The translations under genes were made by a program, and so were the position numbers. 64,000 bases of DNA from Pseudomonas kermanshahensis (GTDB lineage Bacteria; Pseudomonadota; Gammaproteobacteria; Pseudomonadales; Pseudomonadaceae): assembly GCF_014269205.2 (NCBI RefSeq), contig NZ_JABWRY020000001.1:4216001-4280000 (forward strand), written 5' to 3'. The notes under the pieces were generated by a model that was given only the letters and a program-made list of their open reading frames with translations, was not told where the DNA came from and ran no database searches. Every line of letters starts with the position of its first letter. The first letter of the stretch is position 1. Below are positions 34,440-43,801 of this stretch, one piece after another.

Positions 34440-35912
34440 ATGCGTTTGATGCCTGTGCTCGTGGCCATGCTGCCACTGCTCCCCCTGCCTGCCCTCGCCG
34501 CCTCGCCGGCCGTCACCGAAGCCCTGCGCGTCGAGCGCTATGCCGATGACGGTCAACCCGGCAGCTTGCGCTGGGCGATCGAGACCAGCAACCAGAACCC
34601 CGGCCACTACCGCATCGAGATTGCCGCGGTGGGCCAGGCGCCCTATGTGATTAAACCCACGCGCGCGCTGCCTGAAATCAAAGGCCCGGTTAGCATTACC
34701 GGCCTGGCTTGGGCCCGCGACGGCCAGTACATCGCCATCGACGGCTCGGGCTATATCAAAGACCAGGGCGTGCACACCTGCCCCGGCGCCCTGCCCGGCC
34801 AGTTCGGCACCAACGTACGCACCACAACCCACCCGGGCCTGGTGCTGCGCGACACCCAAGGCGTGCACCTGAGCGGCCTGGAAGTGCGCAACTTCTGCAT
34901 CGGCATTCTGGTCAACCGCGCCAGCGGCAACGTCATCGAAGACAACCGCGTCATTGCCAACAAAGGCGGCGCCGGCATCATGCTCACCGGTGACGACGGC
35001 GCCGGTAACCCCACCGCCACCAGCACGGTCAACAACAAGGTGCTGCGCAACCAGCTGATCGACAACGGCGACGGCCTGGAGCTGACGCGTGGTGCGGCCT
35101 TCAACCTGGTGGCGGACAACCTGTTCCGCTCCACACCGGCCAACCCCGAGCCGTCCCAGGGCATCGAGATTCTGCTGGGCAATGACAACACGGTGGTGCG
35201 CAACCGTTTCGAGAACTACTCGGACGGCCTGCAGATCAACTGGGGCAACCGCAACTACCTGGGCGCCAACACCTTCACCGGTAACTCGATCGGCGTCAGC
35301 GTCACCGGCGAGGGCAACATCCTCGATGGCAACCTGATCCACGGCAACCGCATCGGCGTGGCCTTGCGCCCAGAGCCGAGCGTCACCGCCACACGCCTGA
35401 GCGCCAACCGCATCTGGAATAACAGCCAGGACATCCGCCGCTGCGAGGCCGGTGGCTCCTGCGTGCCAAACCAGCGCACCGGCGCCATCGTCTTCGGCGT
35501 GCCGGCGCAGGCGCATGCGTTGTATGTAGGGTCGCGCGGGGTGGGTGCGGAGCTGGCGAAGAAGGACCAAGCGATCATCTGCGATGCCAAGGGCGAACCC
35601 AAGCCTTGCCAACCGTTGCCTAACCACAACCAGCAGCCACCTCGGCTGATTGCGCTTGAGGGGAATGTGATTCGCGGCGAGGTGCAGGGGCCGGCGTCGA
35701 GCCTGTTGCGCGTCGAGTTGTTCGGCAATGCGCAGGCTGCGGGCAGCGAAGCGGAGCAGTATCTTGGGGAAGTGCTGGTGAACAGCGATGCCCAGGGGCA
35801 GGCGCGGTTTGCCCATCCGCTGGAGAATATCGGCGGGTTGCGCAGCTTTACCGCGACGGTGACCACGGCCGATGGGGCGACCTCCGAGTTGAGCCGGCCG
35901 GTTAGTCGCTGA
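34440..35912 (+). CDS. Exported right-handed parallel beta-helix repeat protein
   Basis: 490 residues. Signal peptide to about residue 20 (LPLPALAAS). The central part (about 130-340) has NosD/CASH-type repeats, with recurring N-x-V/I-x-x-N rungs such as GNVIEDNRVIANKG, NNKVLRNQLIDNGDG and NDNTVVRNRFENYSDG. A C-terminal beta-sandwich-like part follows (about 400-490). Such proteins are periplasmic or surface carbohydrate-binding or -cleaving proteins; no lyase catalytic set could be identified. Not in an operon; followed by a large REP-type hairpin. Confidence 0.85.
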   Translation: MRLMPVLVAMLPLLPLPALAASPAVTEALRVERYADDGQPGSLRWAIETSNQNPGHYRIEIAAVGQAPYVIKPTRALPEIKGPVSITGLAWARDGQYIAIDGSGYIKDQGVHTCPGALPGQFGTNVRTTTHPGLVLRDTQGVHLSGLEVRNFCIGILVNRASGNVIEDNRVIANKGGAGIMLTGDDGAGNPTATSTVNNKVLRNQLIDNGDGLELTRGAAFNLVADNLFRSTPANPEPSQGIEILLGNDNTVVRNRFENYSDGLQINWGNRNYLGANTFTGNSIGVSVTGEGNILDGNLIHGNRIGVALRPEPSVTATRLSANRIWNNSQDIRRCEAGGSCVPNQRTGAIVFGVPAQAHALYVGSRGVGAELAKKDQAIICDAKGEPKPCQPLPNHNQQPPRLIALEGNVIRGEVQGPASSLLRVELFGNAQAAGSEAEQYLGEVLVNSDAQGQARFAHPLENIGGLRSFTATVTTADGATSELSRPVSR

Positions 35913-35919
35913 GGCAAAT

Positions 35920-36045
35920 GGCCTCTTCGCGGGGCAAGTCGGATCGCCGCACCGCCGCTCCCACAGGTACTGCAATGTTCTCAAGGACGGTGTAGTACCT
36001 GTGGGAGCGGCGGTGCGGCGATCCGACTTGCCCCGCGAAGAGGCC
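35920..36045. repeat. Perfect 52-bp inverted repeat (extended REP)
   Basis: Arms 35920-35971 and 35994-36045 are exact reverse complements with a 22-base loop. Each begins ggcctcttcgcggggcaagt and carries a gtcggatcgccgcaccgcc segment in place of the usual cccgc of the REP. It lies between two rightward genes. Confidence 0.95.
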
Positions 36046-36136
36046 GGCCCAGGCAAAGCAACTGGCAAACCTTGCTCAGCTAACCGCCACCCCTCACAAT
36101 GCAGGCCTTATTACGCGTCAACCCGCAGGAACCTGC

Positions 36137-36517
36137 ATGAAACTCGACAAACCCGCCGCCATCGCCCGGCGCAATGAAGCACTGGCCCGGCCCGTACTGA
36201 CCAGCAGCAACACCCTGTTCGCCATACTCGACCCCAAACGCAACCTGTGGTGGTTCGAAGTGCCAGTAGCGCTGTTGGGCAAAGGCCAGCCCGATTGGGT
36301 CAACCTGCTGCTGCACACCCCGGACAGCGATGAGCTGCAGCACCTGAAAGTACCGACCAACTTCCTCAAGGCTCACCTGGAGCAGATGGAAGTGCGCAAG
36401 CCAGGCAAACGCCGTTCGACCATCAGCCTGGCCCTGAGCGCTGACCGCGACTCGCTGCTGCGCGACACCCGCCCGGGCGGCGAGCAGCTGGACTTCCGTA
36501 CGTTCGTGCAGGCCTGA
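36137..36517 (+). CDS. Conserved hypothetical protein (126 aa)
   Basis: 126 residues, MKLDKPAAIARRNEALARPV..., soluble, with no signal peptide. It contains a hydrophobic strand LWWFEVPVALLG and a basic stretch EVRKPGKRRSTISLALSADR. I do not recognise a family; such a protein is familiar in Pseudomonas genomes. Ribosome site caggaac. The stop is directly adjacent to the convergent CvfB gene stop (no gap), so the 3' ends of both mRNAs overlap. Confidence 0.7.
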   Translation: MKLDKPAAIARRNEALARPVLTSSNTLFAILDPKRNLWWFEVPVALLGKGQPDWVNLLLHTPDSDELQHLKVPTNFLKAHLEQMEVRKPGKRRSTISLALSADRDSLLRDTRPGGEQLDFRTFVQA

Positions 36518-37354
36518 TCAGACCCGCTCGATGCGATCGTCATGGATGACGATGCGGCCTTGCTTGAACAACGCACCAATGGCCTTCTTGAAGTTGCCCT
36601 TGCTGACGTTGAACAGCTTGGTGATCACTGCCGGGTCGCTCTTGTCGCACACCGGCAGCACACCGCCTTCGGCGTCCAGGCGCGCCATGATCTGCTCCTG
36701 CAGGCTGTCAGCCAGGGCAGCGCCCACCGGTTGCAGGCTCAGGGCGATCTTGCCGTCGTGGCGGATTTCCTTGATGAAGCCCTTCTCGTGCATCCCCGAA
36801 CGCAGGAACTTGAACACCTCGTTCTTGTGGATCAGGCCCCAGTGGCGGTTGTTGATGATCGCCTTGAAGCCCATCGGCGTCTCGCCGGCCACCAGTAGCT
36901 CAACCGGCTGGCCGACCTGGTAATCGGCCGGGGTACGGTCCAGGTAGCGGTCCAGGCGCGCGGTCGCGGTGATGCGGCGGGTACGCTTGTCGAGGTACGC
37001 GTGCACCACGCAGTAGTCGCCGATCTTCAGTGGCCGCAACTCTTCCGAGTAAGGCATCAGCAGGTCCTTGGACAGGCCCCAGTCGAGGAAGATACCGGCA
37101 CCATTGATGTCCTTGACCTTGAGGCTGGCGAACTCACCGACCTGCACCTTGGGCTTCTCGGTGGTAGCAATCAGCTGGTCTTCGCTGTCCAGGTAGATGA
37201 ACACGTTCAACCAATCGTCTACCTCGGTCTCGGCGTTCTTCGGGATGTAACGCCCCGGCAGCAGGATCTCGCCATCGGCGCCGCCGTCCAGGTAGAGGCC
37301 GAATTCCACGTGTTTAACGATTTGCAAACTGTTGTAACGCCCAAGCAGAGCCAT
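36518..37354 (-). CDS. CvfB-like S1-domain RNA-binding protein
   Basis: 278 residues. Several S1-type OB folds: the first near residues 1-65 (GRYNSLQIVKHVEFGLYLDGGADGEILLP), the second about 75-135 (ASLKVKDINGAGIFLDWGLSKDLLMPYSEE), a third about 150-220 (GMHEKGFIKEIRHDGKIALSLQP), then a C-terminal winged-helix-like part (KLFNVSKGNFKKAIGALFKQGRI). CvfB proteins bind RNA; in Staphylococcus CvfB affects virulence gene expression, and the role in Pseudomonas is unknown. Single-gene unit. Confidence 0.9.
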   Translation of the reverse strand: MALLGRYNSLQIVKHVEFGLYLDGGADGEILLPGRYIPKNAETEVDDWLNVFIYLDSEDQLIATTEKPKVQVGEFASLKVKDINGAGIFLDWGLSKDLLMPYSEELRPLKIGDYCVVHAYLDKRTRRITATARLDRYLDRTPADYQVGQPVELLVAGETPMGFKAIINNRHWGLIHKNEVFKFLRSGMHEKGFIKEIRHDGKIALSLQPVGAALADSLQEQIMARLDAEGGVLPVCDKSDPAVITKLFNVSKGNFKKAIGALFKQGRIVIHDDRIERV

Positions 37355-37485
37355 TTCCGATGTTCCTCAAGACAAGACGGCTATTCTACACCTGAAGCCA
37401 CCGTACTGCCCGACCGCTGATTCGGTGGAACCGTCATCTTCCCCCTTGCGTCTACCGACTGGCCAGCCACTGCAAGGATCAGCAC

Positions 37486-38346
37486 ATGCCTCGACGCCTG
37501 CTCAAGCCCCTGCTCATCACCGTCGCGTTCGCCCTGGCCCTGGTCGCGTGCAGCCGCATCGACCTGGCTTACCGCAACCTGGACCGCCTGGTGCCGTGGT
37601 CGCTCGGTGACTACCTGGACATGAACCGCGACCAAAAGGTGCTGCTCGACGAGCGGCTCAGGCAGCACCTGGCCTGGCATTGCAAAACCCAACTGCCCAG
37701 TTACCTCGACTGGCTGGACCGGGTGCGGGCCATGGTCGCCGAAGACCAGGTGACCGACCAGGCGTTGCAGCAGCGCACCCGCGAAGCGCGCGAGGCGATT
37801 GGCCGGGTTGCCGAAGAAATCACCCCCTCCGCCACCGAACTGCTGCGTGGCATGAGCGACGCGCAGGTGGCGGAAATGCGCGAGGCGTTCCGCGACGACA
37901 TCAGCGAACGGCAAAAGCAGTATGTCGATACGCCTTTGCCCAAGCAGATTGCCCGCCGCGCCGAGCGCATGGAAAAACGCCTGACGCCCTGGCTGGGTGA
38001 GCTCAATGCAGCGCAACGGCTACGCGTGCTGAGCTGGTCACAGGCGCTGGGCGATCAGAACCGCCAGTGGATCGCCAACCGTGCCCACTGGCAGCAACAG
38101 CTGGTGCTGGCGATGGACAAACGCAGCGATGCCAGCTTCGAACCGCGCCTGGCGCAGTTGCTGCAGCGCAAAGAGAGCCTGTGGACCCCGGAGTACCGCA
38201 TCGCCTACCAGAACACCGAGCTGCAAGCACGCAGGTTGCTGGTCGACCTGATGCACTTGAGCACCCCGGAGCAGCGTCAGCTACTGCAGGCGCGACTGAG
38301 CAAGGTGCGCACCGATTTCAGCGAGTTGAAGTGCCTGAAGGGCTGA
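37486..38346 (+). CDS. DUF6279 family lipoprotein
   Basis: 286 residues. Lipoprotein signal with lipobox LVAC (Cys at about residue 22), then a helical acidic and basic mature part starting SRIDLAYRNLDRLVPWSLGDYLDM, typical of DUF6279. Probably outer-membrane anchored (residue after Cys is Ser, so no inner-membrane retention signal). Function unknown. aagga ribosome site. Divergent from CvfB and convergent with aceK. Confidence 0.88.
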   Translation: MPRRLLKPLLITVAFALALVACSRIDLAYRNLDRLVPWSLGDYLDMNRDQKVLLDERLRQHLAWHCKTQLPSYLDWLDRVRAMVAEDQVTDQALQQRTREAREAIGRVAEEITPSATELLRGMSDAQVAEMREAFRDDISERQKQYVDTPLPKQIARRAERMEKRLTPWLGELNAAQRLRVLSWSQALGDQNRQWIANRAHWQQQLVLAMDKRSDASFEPRLAQLLQRKESLWTPEYRIAYQNTELQARRLLVDLMHLSTPEQRQLLQARLSKVRTDFSELKCLKG

Positions 38347-38400
38347 AACCCCAGACGTGCGTGGCGCTGATAGTTTGCGCCCGCAGCGCAGCCCCAGCGG

Positions 38401-40116
38401 TTACCGCACCTTACGCCGATACGGGAACACATCGATCACCTTCCCGTCGCGAATCGTTGCCTGCAAACCTTTCCAGTAATCCGCGTCATACAACTCGCCA
38501 TGCAAGCGGCTGAACAAACGCCGCTGGCCCATATCGGCAAACAGAAACGGCGGGAACTCTTCGGGGAACACGTCATGCGGCCCGATCGAGTACCACGGCT
38601 CGCCTGACATCTCGTCTTCCGGGTAGCGCGCTGGCGGTATATGGCGGAAGTTCACCTCGGTCAGAAAACAGATTTCGTCATAGTCGTAAAACACCACCCG
38701 GCCATGGCGGGTGACGCCGAAGTTTTTCAGCAACATGTCGCCGGGGAAGATGTTCGCCGCCGCCAGTTGCTTGATGGCCAAGCCGTAATCTTCCAGCGCT
38801 TCGAGCACCTGGCCTTCACTGGCGTGCTCCAGGTACAGGTTGAGGGGCGTCATGCGCCGCTCGGTCCAGCAGTGGCGGATCAGCACCGTGTCGCCTTCCA
38901 GGGCAACCGTGGACGGCGCCACTTCCAGCAGCTCGGCCAGGCATTCTGGTTCAAACTTGCTGCGCGGAAAGCGAAAATCGGCGAACTCCTGGGTATCGGC
39001 CATGCGCCCTACCCGATCGACGCTTTTCACCAGGCGGTATTTGTCGATCACCGTGGCACGGTCAACGGTTTTCGACGGTGAAAAGCGGTCCTTGATGATC
39101 TTGAACACGGTATTGAAGCCCGGCAACGTGAACACGCTCATGACCATCCCCCGCACCCCAGGCGCCATGATGAAGCGGTCGTCACTGTTGGCCAGGTGGT
39201 TGATCAGCGCCCGGTAGAACTCCGACTTGCCATGCTTGTAGAAACCGATCGAGGTGTACAACTCGGCAATGTGCTTGCCGGGCAAGATGCGCTTGAGGAA
39301 GTTGACGAACTCCGCCGGCACCGGCACATCGACCATGAAGTAAGAGCGGGTGAAGGAGAAGATGATCGACACCTCCGCCTCGTCGGTGATCAGCGCATCG
39401 GCCTCGATGCCATGGCCTTCGCGGTGCAACAAAGGGATCACCAGCGGCCACTGCTCGTCGGGGGTGTACAGGCGGCCGACCAGGTAGGCGCCCTTGTTGC
39501 GGTACAACACTGGCGAAAACAGCTCGACCGCCAGGGCCGGGTCCTTGCACACCCAGTCCGGCAGGCATTCGCGCAGTTGTTCTTCCAGCCGCGTCAGGTC
39601 GCCCTCAAGGTCACCATAGGGCACATCGAATGGGTAATCGGCGAAGATCGCCCGCAGCAGGCCCTTGAGCCCGTCCTCAAGCTGATAGGTGCGGGTTTGC
39701 GCCGCGCGCTCGTGGCTGCGCATGGAAGGCCGGGTGGTGTGGATGAACATGCAGCCGTCGCTGATCTGGTCATGGCTGAACAGGCTGCAGAACAGCGAGT
39801 TGTACCAGGTCTCGGACAACTCGTCGTCGAGCCGTGGGTCGATCAGGTGGATGTAGGCGCTCTTGACCAGCGGCCACTGCTCCACATCCAGCAGCACCTC
39901 ATCGGCAACGCTCTGCCGTAGCCGGCCGTTGGCCTCGGCCACCTTTTCTTCGTAGAGGTTGATACGCGCCGCCGCTGCGCGCTGGATGTCTTGCCAGCGC
40001 GCCTGCTCGAAGCGCTCACGGGCGCCGAGGGTGATGCGCCGAAAGTGTTCGCGGTAGTCATCGAAGCCATCGAGGATCATCCGGGCGATTTCGCTGGCAG
40101 GCCAGTGCTGGGACAT
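38401..40116 (-). CDS. aceK: Isocitrate dehydrogenase kinase/phosphatase
   Basis: 571 residues, the normal AceK length. The N-terminal regulatory domain is followed by the kinase/phosphatase domain with the phosphate-binding segment [48 protein letters not shown] (catalytic region with Asp residues) and [15 protein letters not shown]. It phosphorylates and dephosphorylates isocitrate dehydrogenase to control flow into the glyoxylate bypass, which suits growth on acetate or fatty acids. ATG 40116 is used ([15 protein letters not shown]). Single-gene unit, divergent from a DMT permease. Confidence 0.96.
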   Translation of the reverse strand: MSQHWPASEIARMILDGFDDYREHFRRITLGARERFEQARWQDIQRAAAARINLYEEKVAEANGRLRQSVADEVLLDVEQWPLVKSAYIHLIDPRLDDELSETWYNSLFCSLFSHDQISDGCMFIHTTRPSMRSHERAAQTRTYQLEDGLKGLLRAIFADYPFDVPYGDLEGDLTRLEEQLRECLPDWVCKDPALAVELFSPVLYRNKGAYLVGRLYTPDEQWPLVIPLLHREGHGIEADALITDEAEVSIIFSFTRSYFMVDVPVPAEFVNFLKRILPGKHIAELYTSIGFYKHGKSEFYRALINHLANSDDRFIMAPGVRGMVMSVFTLPGFNTVFKIIKDRFSPSKTVDRATVIDKYRLVKSVDRVGRMADTQEFADFRFPRSKFEPECLAELLEVAPSTVALEGDTVLIRHCWTERRMTPLNLYLEHASEGQVLEALEDYGLAIKQLAAANIFPGDMLLKNFGVTRHGRVVFYDYDEICFLTEVNFRHIPPARYPEDEMSGEPWYSIGPHDVFPEEFPPFLFADMGQRRLFSRLHGELYDADYWKGLQATIRDGKVIDVFPYRRKVR

Positions 40117-40253
40117 GCAGGGCATCTCGGTGCAGGGTGAGAGATACAGCTTAGCCGGTCCACAGCCCGCCTAGATTCACAGCGCAAGAAAGCACAAGAA
40201 TCCCACTCCCCCCTGGCGTAAACTCGCGCCCTGCCCAAAACCCGGAGACCGTT

Positions 40254-41129
40254 GTGACCCCCATTGCCCTAGCCCGCCTGCTGACCCTTGCCGCTGTCTG
40301 GGGGGCGAGTTTCCTGTTCATGCGCATCATCGCCCCCGAACTCGGCACCGTGCCGACCGCGTTCTTCCGCGTGTCGATCGCCTGCCTGGGCCTGTTCGCC
40401 ATCGTCGCCGCCGCGCGGGTACGCTGGGACTTCCAAGGCAAGCTCGGCGCCTGCCTGGTGCTGGGCATGATCAACTCGGGCATCCCGGCGACGTTCTACT
40501 CCGTGGCCGCGCAAGTACTGCCAGCTGGCTACTCGGCGATTTTCAACGCCACCACACCGCTGATGGGCGTACTGATCGGCGTGCTGTTCTTCCGTGAACC
40601 GATGACCCTGCCCAAGCTCTGCGGCATCTTCCTGGGCCTGTTCGGCGTCGGCATTCTCAGCGGCGCTGGCCCCGTCGCCCTGGACCTGGCCTTGCTGCAA
40701 GGCGCCCTCGCCTGCCTGGCGGCCACCACCTGTTATGGCTTCGCCGGTTTTCTCGCCCGCCGCTGGGTCAGCGGCCTGGACAGCCGCCTCTCGGCCCTGG
40801 GCAGCATGCTCGGCGCTACGCTGCTGCTGAGCCCGCTGTTCGCCTGGAGCGCCTTGGCTCAGCCCCCTGCCAGCTGGGGCGGCTGGCAGGTATGGCTGTC
40901 GCTGCTCGGGTTGGGCCTGCTGTGCACCGCATTCGCCTACATCCTGTACTTCCGCCTGCTCGAAGAAATCGGCCCAGTCAAAGCCAGCACCGTGACCTTC
41001 CTGATCCCGGTATTCGGCGTATTGTGGGGAGCATGGTTGCTGGATGAGCCGCTGTCGATGGCGCACCTGTACGGCGGTGTGTTGATTGGCGCGGCCTTGT
41101 GGCTGGTGCTGCGGCCGACGCGCCATTGA
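40254..41129 (+). CDS. EamA/DMT family transporter
   Basis: 291 residues with about ten membrane helices. Family hints are AAVWGASFLFMRIIAPELG at the start and FLIPVFGVLWGAWLLDEPLS in the second EamA repeat. The GTG start at 40254 has a ggaga ribosome site nine bases before it. Probably an amino acid or metabolite exporter. DUF4265 follows after 13 bases and is likely co-transcribed. Confidence 0.87.
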   Translation: MTPIALARLLTLAAVWGASFLFMRIIAPELGTVPTAFFRVSIACLGLFAIVAAARVRWDFQGKLGACLVLGMINSGIPATFYSVAAQVLPAGYSAIFNATTPLMGVLIGVLFFREPMTLPKLCGIFLGLFGVGILSGAGPVALDLALLQGALACLAATTCYGFAGFLARRWVSGLDSRLSALGSMLGATLLLSPLFAWSALAQPPASWGGWQVWLSLLGLGLLCTAFAYILYFRLLEEIGPVKASTVTFLIPVFGVLWGAWLLDEPLSMAHLYGGVLIGAALWLVLRPTRH

Positions 41130-41142
41130 AGCGGGGCATACG

Positions 41143-41601
41143 ATGAACAGTGCATACAAGAAGGTGTTGTTCCGCCTGGTGCAGGACGCAGACGGTTACC
41201 CGCCGGCCTCGGTCGAGGGCCTGTGGGCCAAGGCAGTCGAGGGCGGCTACCAAGTCGATGGCATCCCGTTCTATGTCTACGGCATTGCGCCGGGCGACAT
41301 CATCGACACGCGGGAGGACAGCGGTGAAACCTGGTTCGACAGCTTGCGCATCAGCAGCGGCCGCTCGGTGTTCCGGGTGATCGTCAAGCCACCAGAAACC
41401 CTCGACCAGGTGCGCGCAGCCCTGCAAGACTTCGGCTGCAATTGCGAAGCAGAACAGGCGGTGAGGATGCTTGCCGTCGAAGTCCCCTCGCTGCGCGCGC
41501 TCGACACCTTGCTCTACTACCTGCTGACCCAACGCGAAGCCGACCTGCTGGACTTCGAGGAAGGCGTGCTGCGGCACACCATCCCCGAAGAGTTTCGCTA
41601 G
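41143..41601 (+). CDS. DUF4265 domain protein
   Basis: 152 residues of the DUF4265 family: KKVLFRLVQDADGYPPASVEGLWAKAVEGGYQVDGIPFYVYGIAPGDII, then FRVIVKPPETLDQVRAALQDFGCNCEAE, two alpha/beta halves without a signal peptide. No reaction is known for the family. ATG 41143 with a gggg-type ribosome site. It follows the DMT gene after 13 bases and converges on another DMT gene with 10 bases between stops. Confidence 0.85.
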   Translation: MNSAYKKVLFRLVQDADGYPPASVEGLWAKAVEGGYQVDGIPFYVYGIAPGDIIDTREDSGETWFDSLRISSGRSVFRVIVKPPETLDQVRAALQDFGCNCEAEQAVRMLAVEVPSLRALDTLLYYLLTQREADLLDFEEGVLRHTIPEEFR

Positions 41602-41611
41602 CGCGCTACGC

Positions 41612-42493
41612 TTACGCCTCCGCCAACCGCGCAGCCGGCTTGCGGAACACGAACAGCAAGCCCACCACGATCAGCCCCATCCCCAGCAGGCTCAGCGCTG
41701 CCAAACGGTTGCCGAAGATCAGGAAGTCCATCACCGCAGTCACCGCAGGCACCAGGTAGAACAGGCTGGTGACATTGACCAGATTGCCCTTGGCGATCAG
41801 GCGATACAGCAGCAGGGTGGCCAGCAACGACACCACCAGCCCCATCCACAGCAGTGCACCGACGAAGCCGCCGGTCCACTGCACGTGCAACGGCTGCAAG
41901 GGGGCGAACAGCGCGCACAGGGCAAACCCTGCCAGGTACTGCAACGGCAAGGTGCCCATGGGGTTGTCGGTGATGCGTTTCTGCAGGATCGAACCCAAGG
42001 TCATGCTGCCCAGCGCCAGCAGCGCGAACAGCATGCCGGCCAGGGACACCCCACCCAGGTTGATGCTTTGATAGACCACCATCACCAGGCCAGCAAGGCC
42101 CAGCCCCAGGCCGAACAGCCGGCTCCAGGAACGCTGACGCTCCATCAGTACTACGGTGAGGATCGGTTGCACCCCCATCACCGTGGCCATCACGCCAGGG
42201 GTGACATGGGTATTGAGCGCCAACAGATAGAAGATCTGGTAGGCCCCCAGCAACACGCAGCCGGTGCCCAGGGCGCGCAGCACCGCCCCACGACTGCGCG
42301 GCCAACGCAGGCCCAACAAGGGGCCGATCATCAACAGGCCCGCAAGGGCCAGCGCCGAGCGCAATAACAGAAAAGCGAACGGGCTGGCGTGCGCCAGGCC
42401 CAGCTTGGAGACGATTGCCCCGCTGCTCCACAGCAAGACGAACAGGCTGGTGGTGGCCGCCGAGGCCACGGATGCTTTGGAAATGACAGACAT
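41612..42493 (-). CDS. EamA/DMT family transporter
   Basis: 293 residues with about ten membrane segments: an LLWSSGAIVSKLGLAHASPFAFLLLRS opening, and FYLVPAVTAVMDFLIFGNRLA near the C-terminal repeat. It differs in sequence from the DMT protein encoded at 40254. Substrate unknown. It marks the left edge of the intergenic stretch before the iron region. Confidence 0.88.
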   Translation of the reverse strand: MSVISKASVASAATTSLFVLLWSSGAIVSKLGLAHASPFAFLLLRSALALAGLLMIGPLLGLRWPRSRGAVLRALGTGCVLLGAYQIFYLLALNTHVTPGVMATVMGVQPILTVVLMERQRSWSRLFGLGLGLAGLVMVVYQSINLGGVSLAGMLFALLALGSMTLGSILQKRITDNPMGTLPLQYLAGFALCALFAPLQPLHVQWTGGFVGALLWMGLVVSLLATLLLYRLIAKGNLVNVTSLFYLVPAVTAVMDFLIFGNRLAALSLLGMGLIVVGLLFVFRKPAARLAEA

Positions 42494-42936
42494 GTATTGC
42501 CACCTTTCGGGCGAATGAGCCGAACGGAGGGCGTACGCTTCAGCGAGGGAAGTAGCCGACCGTGTTCAGTAGGTTGCGAGTGCGGTGGGCAGCGGCCAGA
42601 AGCCGATCAGCCCAGCACGACCACGCAAAGAGGCGGAGCTACGCCGCCTACAACGCCACTGACAGGTGGTGGGTAGTGACTGATCATGGCCGGCTGCTGG
42701 CTTCCACGCACGACCTCGCCCGCGACTGGCGCGAAGGCAAAGCATGAGGTGGAAGGGATGGCTGGCATGAACAGGTCTTCAGGATGAGATCAATGGCCTG
42801 GACTATAGCCCGGCGTTTTCTGGCTGGCAACTGGCTAAACCGACCTTTGTAGGCGCGGCCGTTGGTTAATTTTTCACCGCCTTGGCTCGTCTGAATGCGA
42901 AACGCCGCACGCATTCACCCGCTCCGAGGACCACTC
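42494..42936. other. Intergenic region between core block and siderophore region
   Basis: 443 bases. It contains a possible small ORF at 42562-42747 and the upstream region of the PvdO-like gene. I could not find a good iron-starvation (PvdS) promoter: the nearest match to TAAAT-N16/17-CGT is TAAAC at 42836 with CGT at 42860, where the spacing is 19. Confidence 0.6.
42562..42747 (+). CDS. Possible small protein (61 aa), unknown
   Basis: Frame starting at GTG 42562 with AGGGA 11 bases upstream. The protein is basic at the start (MFSRLRVRWAAARSRSAQ) and ends WWVVTDHGRLLASTHDLARD, which reads like a small folded motif. No family recognised. It lies between a DMT permease and the PvdO-like gene. 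Could be a short orphan gene. Confidence 0.35.
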   Translation: MFSRLRVRWAAARSRSAQHDHAKRRSYAAYNATDRWWVVTDHGRLLASTHDLARDWREGKA

Positions 42937-43797
42937 ATGAACGCAAAAGCCTGGCTCTACCGGCCAGCCCAGATCACCTGCCTGCTGCTGGTCAGCGCCT
43001 ACGCCCACGCGGCCAAGCCAGGTGATGTATTCCAAGACTGCAAAGACTGCCCAGAGATGGTGATACTGCCCGCCGGCAGCTACGTGATGGGCGCACCCGA
43101 TGACGAAGCCGGCCGCCAGCCCGACGAAGGCCCGCTGCACACCGTGACCTTCGCCAAGCCTTTCGCGATGAGCCGCTATCAAGTCACTGCCGGCGAGCTG
43201 GACGCCTACATCAAGGCCACCGGCACCGTCATCAAGAGCGGCGACGACCGCCCCGGGCGCTGGTGCGAAGCCAGCAAGCCCACCTACAAACAAACGGCCC
43301 GCCAACCTGCGGTGTGCGTCGACTACGACGAAGTCCAGGCCTACACCGTGTGGCTGGCAAAAAAAACCGGCAAGCCCTACCGCATGGTCAGCGAGGCTGA
43401 ACGTGAATACGCCGCCCGCGGCGGTTCTACCGGCCCGTTCCCCTTCCCGTTCGACGCGCCGGGCAAGTACGAGATCAGCAAGCACGCCAACACCTACGGC
43501 CCCCGTGACGGCTACACCTTCACCGCCCCCGTGGGCAGCTACCCGGCCAATGCCTTCGGCATGTACGACATGCACGGCAACGTCTACGAGTGGGTCGCCG
43601 ACTGCTACCACGAAAGCTACGAAGGCGCCCCTAGCGACGGCAGCGCCTGGATCCAGGACCCCAAGTGCATCCGCGCGCACATGCGCGGCAACGACTGGGG
43701 CGAGCCACCGATCTTCTCGCGCTCGGCCAACCGCAACGACCGCCTCAAGACCACCCGTGGCGACTTCCTCGGCTTTCGCGTAGCCCGCGAACTCTGA
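42937..43797 (+). CDS. pvdO: PvdO-like periplasmic protein (SUMF1/FGE-sulfatase fold), probable pyoverdine maturation
   Basis: 286 residues with a signal peptide (about 1-25, ending AYAHAA). The FGE-sulfatase domain covers the rest: MVILPAGSYVMGAPDDEAGRQPDEGP, FAMSRYQVTAGELDAYI, YDMHGNVYEWVADC and DFLGFRVAREL. PvdO is needed in the periplasm for the last oxidation that forms the pyoverdine chromophore. The C-terminal region lacks the Cys pair that is catalytic in formylglycine-generating enzymes, having NDWGEPPIFSRSANRND there. ATG 42937 has a gagga ribosome site and gives the PvdO length. Unusually, pvdN, pvdM and pvdP are not beside it. Confidence 0.8.
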   Translation: MNAKAWLYRPAQITCLLLVSAYAHAAKPGDVFQDCKDCPEMVILPAGSYVMGAPDDEAGRQPDEGPLHTVTFAKPFAMSRYQVTAGELDAYIKATGTVIKSGDDRPGRWCEASKPTYKQTARQPAVCVDYDEVQAYTVWLAKKTGKPYRMVSEAEREYAARGGSTGPFPFPFDAPGKYEISKHANTYGPRDGYTFTAPVGSYPANAFGMYDMHGNVYEWVADCYHESYEGAPSDGSAWIQDPKCIRAHMRGNDWGEPPIFSRSANRNDRLKTTRGDFLGFRVAREL

Positions 43798-43801
43798 ACG
43801 T

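Noticed and set aside
42836..42862. Iron-starvation (PvdS) promoter for the PvdO-like gene
   Set aside because: TAAAC instead of TAAAT and a 19-base gap to CGT instead of 16-17.
42684..42914. 76-codon frame on the minus strand upstream of the PvdO-like gene
   Set aside because: No clear ribosome site or family, and it overlaps both the other small frame and the likely promoter region.
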